A stretch of 64,000 bases of DNA, from positions 1-64,000 of the forward strand of contig CACAYM010000004.1 in assembly GCA_902536765.1 (NCBI GenBank), read 5' to 3'. Of this stretch, positions 61,271 through 64,000 are shown in pieces. Each line of letters starts with the position of its first letter. Position 1 is the stretch's first letter. This DNA comes from an uncultured Pelagibacteraceae bacterium (GTDB lineage: Bacteria > Pseudomonadota > Alphaproteobacteria > Pelagibacterales > Pelagibacteraceae). Below the pieces are notes generated by a model, which searched no databases, was not told where the DNA came from, and was given only the letters and a program-made list of their open reading frames with translations. The position numbers and the translations under genes are program-made.

Positions 61271-62395
61271 AGAAAGCAATTTTTCTAGTGCTAAATAATG
61301 TCTAAACCTAGTATAGATAAGACAATTCCTTTTTGCCTTTATTTTTTTTTTTTTATTATCATCGTCTATTTTTAAAATTGTACTTTTAAGAGCATTTTTT
61401 TCATTGCTTGCAAAAAGAAAACCAGCCTCCCCATTATCAAGAAATTCCTTTGGACCGTTTGGACAATCTGAGGAGACTACTAATAGATTTGAAAGCGCAG
61501 CCTCTACAATTACAAATCCAACTTCCTCCCACAAAGATGGTAGAATAAAGATATCAGCTTTAATCATGTAAGACATTGGGTTTTCTTTAAAACCAGGCAT
61601 ATGTATTCTATCTTTCATATTTAACTTTTGAATTAATTTTTCTATTTCTTTTTTTTCCTCACCATCACCTAATATAATTAAGTCATAATTTTGATTCTTT
61701 AATAAAAAGTCACTTAATTCATTGATCATAAATTTGAAGTTTTTCTGTTTTGTAAATCTTCCTGCAGACAAAATAATTTTTTTATCAAATGAAAGACTTT
61801 TTGATCTTTTTTTTTGGTCTATAAATTCATGCATATTGATTATTGCATCTGGTAAAACTTTTATTTTATTAGTATTAAGCAAATTTAAATTAGAAATTTT
61901 ATTAAAAAGCTCATATGTTGGGCAGGTTAATAAATAAATTTTACTATTTACAATTCTCCAGAATGTTTTTCTAAAAATATTTAATTTTGGATATCCAGAA
62001 ATTCTTAGAATCATTTTACATTTTAAATTAAAAAGAAAATTTAACATTAAGGGAAGAGATGTTATTAAATGAGCAATAAAATAACATTCTTTTTCTTTTT
62101 TTAAAAATTTCAATAATGGCACAAAAGAAATTACAAATATAAAGATATATAATATCCTACTTTTCAAATATCCTGTATTTGGAAAATATTTGATTAGATT
62201 TGGAAAAAAATTAATTACTTCAACTTCATTATCGTTAAAAATTTTTATATGTTTGTTCCATTCACCAAAAACATTGATAATTTTGACTGAGTTTTTTCCT
62301 TTAGCAAATTTTTTTGCGGCTATAGCAGAATTTAAACACGATTTAATTGTTCCAACATTACCAATAAATGGTGACCAATAAACTAGATTATACAT
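61262..62395 (-). CDS. Glycosyltransferase family 4/1
   Basis: The 377-residue GT-B enzyme has NVGTIKSCLNSAIAAKKFAKGKNSVKIINVFGEWN at the N-terminus and the C-terminal donor region KKIILSAGRFTKQKNFKFMINEL, DLIILGDGEEKKEIEKLI, RIHMPGFKENPMSYMIKADIFILPSLWEEVGFVIVEAALSNLLVVSSDCPNGPKEFLDNGEAGFLF (E-x7-E). A hydrophobic stretch at ~80-120 suggests membrane association. It transfers a sugar to a surface glycan or lipid; which one is unknown. It stands alone between tRNA-Arg (21 nt upstream) and aapJ. Confidence 0.9.
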   Translation of the reverse strand: MYNLVYWSPFIGNVGTIKSCLNSAIAAKKFAKGKNSVKIINVFGEWNKHIKIFNDNEVEVINFFPNLIKYFPNTGYLKSRILYIFIFVISFVPLLKFLKKEKECYFIAHLITSLPLMLNFLFNLKCKMILRISGYPKLNIFRKTFWRIVNSKIYLLTCPTYELFNKISNLNLLNTNKIKVLPDAIINMHEFIDQKKRSKSLSFDKKIILSAGRFTKQKNFKFMINELSDFLLKNQNYDLIILGDGEEKKEIEKLIQKLNMKDRIHMPGFKENPMSYMIKADIFILPSLWEEVGFVIVEAALSNLLVVSSDCPNGPKEFLDNGEAGFLFASNEKNALKSTILKIDDDNKKKKIKAKRNCLIYTRFRHYLALEKLLSNP

Positions 62396-62416
62396 ATTCT
62401 CATTAAGTTAAATTAA

Positions 62417-62493
62417 TGGCGCGCCCTGAAGGATTCGAACCTCCGACCCACGGTTTAGAAAACCGTTGCTCTATCCAGCTGAGCTAAGGGCGC
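62417..62493 (-). tRNA. tRNA-Arg (UCU)
   Basis: The minus-strand cloverleaf has acceptor GCGCCCT paired with AGGGCGC, then G-CCA. The anticodon loop TTTCTAA between ACGGT and ACCGT gives anticodon TCT, and the T-arm has GGTTCGAATCC. The CCA is encoded at 62419-62417. TATAAG lies 12 nt upstream of the mature 5' end, but no good -35 box accompanies it, and trkH ends 26 nt upstream, so co-transcription is possible. Confidence 0.97.
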
Positions 62494-62519
62494 AATTTTA
62501 ATATACTTATATAATTAAA

Positions 62520-63926
62520 CTAATTTTTAAAAAAGAATTTTTTAAAAATAATAAGTATAGAGAGTAATTCAACTCTCCCGATAATCATAAATATTATTAA
62601 AAAATATTTTGACGTATAACTAAACTGATCAAAATCAAGACCGTTTGTGCCTGTCATATGAGAGTTAACAGTATTCATCAGTGTTAATATAGATAACTTA
62701 AATGAATTATCTAAGCTTAGACCTGATATTGATAAAATGCTGGTTAAAAATATTAAAGATACTATAAAAATTAGTATAGATAGAAAATATTTATAAAAAT
62801 CTGAATTATCCATTATTTTATCTGAAAACCATAACTTATTTATAAAAATATTTTTTGGCTTGGCATTTGAAATTATTTCGTTCAAGGAGAATTGAAATAA
62901 AGAAACTATTTTTAAAAATCTTAAACCTGAACTGGTAGAAAAAAATGAGCCTCCTATTATAATTAATACCAAAAAAATGAACGACATATTTATAGGTATA
63001 TTCTTAAAAGATATGCCAATATTTGAAACGCTGCTAGCAATAGATAAAAATATTATTGAAAAATTTAAATTTTTATCACTAAATAAAAAAAAGCTAAATA
63101 ATAATACTAAAAGATAAATAATTAAATAAACATCCTCTTGAAGTAATTTCAAACCTCTTTTTTTATAGACTAATAAATTATATGAAAAAAAAAGACTAAA
63201 AAAAGATACTAACATCAATAAAGAAAAAACTATAATTTTTATATGAGTATTAAGAATTACCTCTAAATTATTAACAGGCAAAAAACCACCTGATGAAATT
63301 AATGACATTGACAAATTCAAGGAAATAAAAGATCTAAAATCAAATAGATTTAATACGATAAAGATTATAAATGTTAAAAAAACATAGAAAATAAATATTT
63401 TAAAAGCCTGTTTTAAAATTTCTGCAGAGTTAATTGTGAGAAAATTTGTAAGTATTTTCTTTAAATTGTCATCAAAAATATCAATAAGCAAAATAATTGA
63501 GAATAAAAAATATAATCCACCTAACCATTGAGATGATGATCTCCACAAAATTAGGCTTTCGTCTAAATGTTTTATGTTATCAAATATAGTGAACCCAGTT
63601 GAAGTAAATCCTGAAACAGCTTCAAAATATGCATTTAAAAAGGTTATATTGTAAATACTAAAATAATAAGGCAATGCTATTAATATTGGTAAAAATATGT
63701 ACCCCAAAATTACTGATACAATTTTGGTGAAAACACTGATTTTAAATTCACTTTTTTTAAAGAAAAAAAAACTAAATAAGGGAATAATTGTAAATATTAA
63801 CGTATAAAAATAACTATCAACGTTTAAATATAAATCAAAATAATATGAATATAAAATATTTAAGAAACACAAGAAGCTTATTAAAATATTAAAAAATCTT
63901 AAATAATAAATACTAAATTTCAACAT
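62520..63926 (-). CDS. trkH: TrkH-type potassium uptake membrane subunit
   Basis: The 468-residue protein has about ten membrane segments and four selectivity-filter-like loops: YFEAVSGFTSTGFTIFD, SMSLISSGGFLPVNN, ASSVSNIGISFKN and TLMNTVNSHMTGTNGLD, plus GGSFFSTSSGLRFLKIV in the cation-channel core. With the cytosolic TrkA regulator it takes up K+. The third loop lacks a clear T-x-G, so assignment of the exact subtype (TrkH/TrkG/KtrB) is tentative. It starts on the trkA stop (TAATG). Confidence 0.9.
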   Translation of the reverse strand: MLKFSIYYLRFFNILISFLCFLNILYSYYFDLYLNVDSYFYTLIFTIIPLFSFFFFKKSEFKISVFTKIVSVILGYIFLPILIALPYYFSIYNITFLNAYFEAVSGFTSTGFTIFDNIKHLDESLILWRSSSQWLGGLYFLFSIILLIDIFDDNLKKILTNFLTINSAEILKQAFKIFIFYVFLTFIIFIVLNLFDFRSFISLNLSMSLISSGGFLPVNNLEVILNTHIKIIVFSLLMLVSFFSLFFSYNLLVYKKRGLKLLQEDVYLIIYLLVLLFSFFLFSDKNLNFSIIFLSIASSVSNIGISFKNIPINMSFIFLVLIIIGGSFFSTSSGLRFLKIVSLFQFSLNEIISNAKPKNIFINKLWFSDKIMDNSDFYKYFLSILIFIVSLIFLTSILSISGLSLDNSFKLSILTLMNTVNSHMTGTNGLDFDQFSYTSKYFLIIFMIIGRVELLSILIIFKKFFFKN

Positions 63927-64000
63927 TAAGTCGCACTAATACGAAACATATTTTCGACTACCGCAATTTGATCATTTTTTGCAAGAAAGACTACTCTGTC
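63926..64000 (-). CDS. trkA: TrkA C-terminal end (partial)
   Basis: The last 24 codons plus the stop are read directly from the minus strand: DRVVFLAKNDQIAVVENMFRISAT. This fits the end of a TrkA C-terminal (RCK_C) domain, usually 'DRVVVF...I..VE.LF.VS'. The junction with trkH as TAATG supports a trkA-trkH operon for K+ uptake. The remainder of the gene is outside the window, and the ORF track omits it. Confidence 0.82.
   Translation of the reverse strand, partial: DRVVFLAKNDQIAVVENMFRISAT

Overview
The window is AT-rich (roughly 70% A+T by eye) and very densely packed: no gene-free stretch exceeds about 170 bases, and most neighbouring genes touch or overlap (TAATG, ATGA and 7-14 nt overlaps). 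The gene content is that of a free-living alphaproteobacterium: an NDUFS4-type complex I protein, a dgt-argS-x-nagZ-scpAB-tatABC-serS block, a tgt-ppi-coaD-gyrA-ssb block, divergent sdhE/recG, aapJQMP, DUF3333-type PstA and a SbmA/BacA relative. Together with the composition and the tiny spacers this points to the SAR11 clade (Pelagibacterales). That placement is an inference; no rRNA is present to confirm it. No phage, IS element, CRISPR array, toxin-antitoxin pair or defence island is visible.

Layout. 1-1611: edge of a cell-surface region (partial glycosyltransferase, hexapeptide acyltransferase, GIY-YIG protein). It lies directly downstream of tRNA-Glu, glpX, an sbmA relative, the NDUFS4-like gene and tRNA-Pro, all on the minus strand. 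4130-6315 (+): zinc-ribbon membrane protein, nhaA, glutathione peroxidase. 6310-14639 (-): MBL hydrolase, tatD, metG, holB, tmk, and a cell-wall group (D,D-carboxypeptidase, SPOR lipoprotein, MltB-type transglycosylase), then rarD. 14705-18689: tRNA-Ser, sdhE/recG, DUF502, an M48 lipoprotein protease, tRNA-Lys. 18742-23944 (-): tgt, cyclophilin, coaD, gyrA, ssb. 24037-27546 (+): uvrA and a PuuD-like membrane protein. 27547-38308 (-): a thirteen-gene housekeeping run from dgt to secF. 38359-39452 (+): erpA-xthA. 39444-40756: Ldh-family oxidoreductase and a small membrane protein. 40753-47959 (-): complete phosphate regulon phoR, pstS, pstCAB, phoU, phoB. 48003-53884 (-): valS-ilvD-manC-SMR protein. 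54000-56686: tRNA-Cys, tRNA-Asn, a membrane-anchored quinoprotein dehydrogenase and an XRE regulator. 56835-61097 (-): aapJQMP amino-acid importer. 61262-64000 (-): glycosyltransferase, tRNA-Arg, trkH and the last 24 codons of trkA.

How the genes work together. The two nutrient importers share one architecture: an abundant binding-protein gene (pstS, aapJ) is followed by a strong intrinsic hairpin and only then by the membrane and ATPase genes. In the phosphate region, three matching 7-4-7 direct repeats (PHO-box-like) stand before phoR, pstS and pstC, which makes it an autoregulated PhoBR regulon.

I do not see a clearly new multi-gene system. The most unusual signals are at finer scale. An SMR transporter has lost the essential glutamate and carries no acidic residue. 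A Tgt lacks two of the three zinc cysteines. A cyclophilin has a strong internal ribosome-binding site that would give secreted and cytosolic forms. Protein genes start 2 and 5 nt after tRNA 3' ends, several genes appear leaderless, three tRNA promoters share a -10 motif placed almost at the mature 5' end, and a 20-bp perfect palindrome plus a 10-bp hairpin sit in the aapJ leader.
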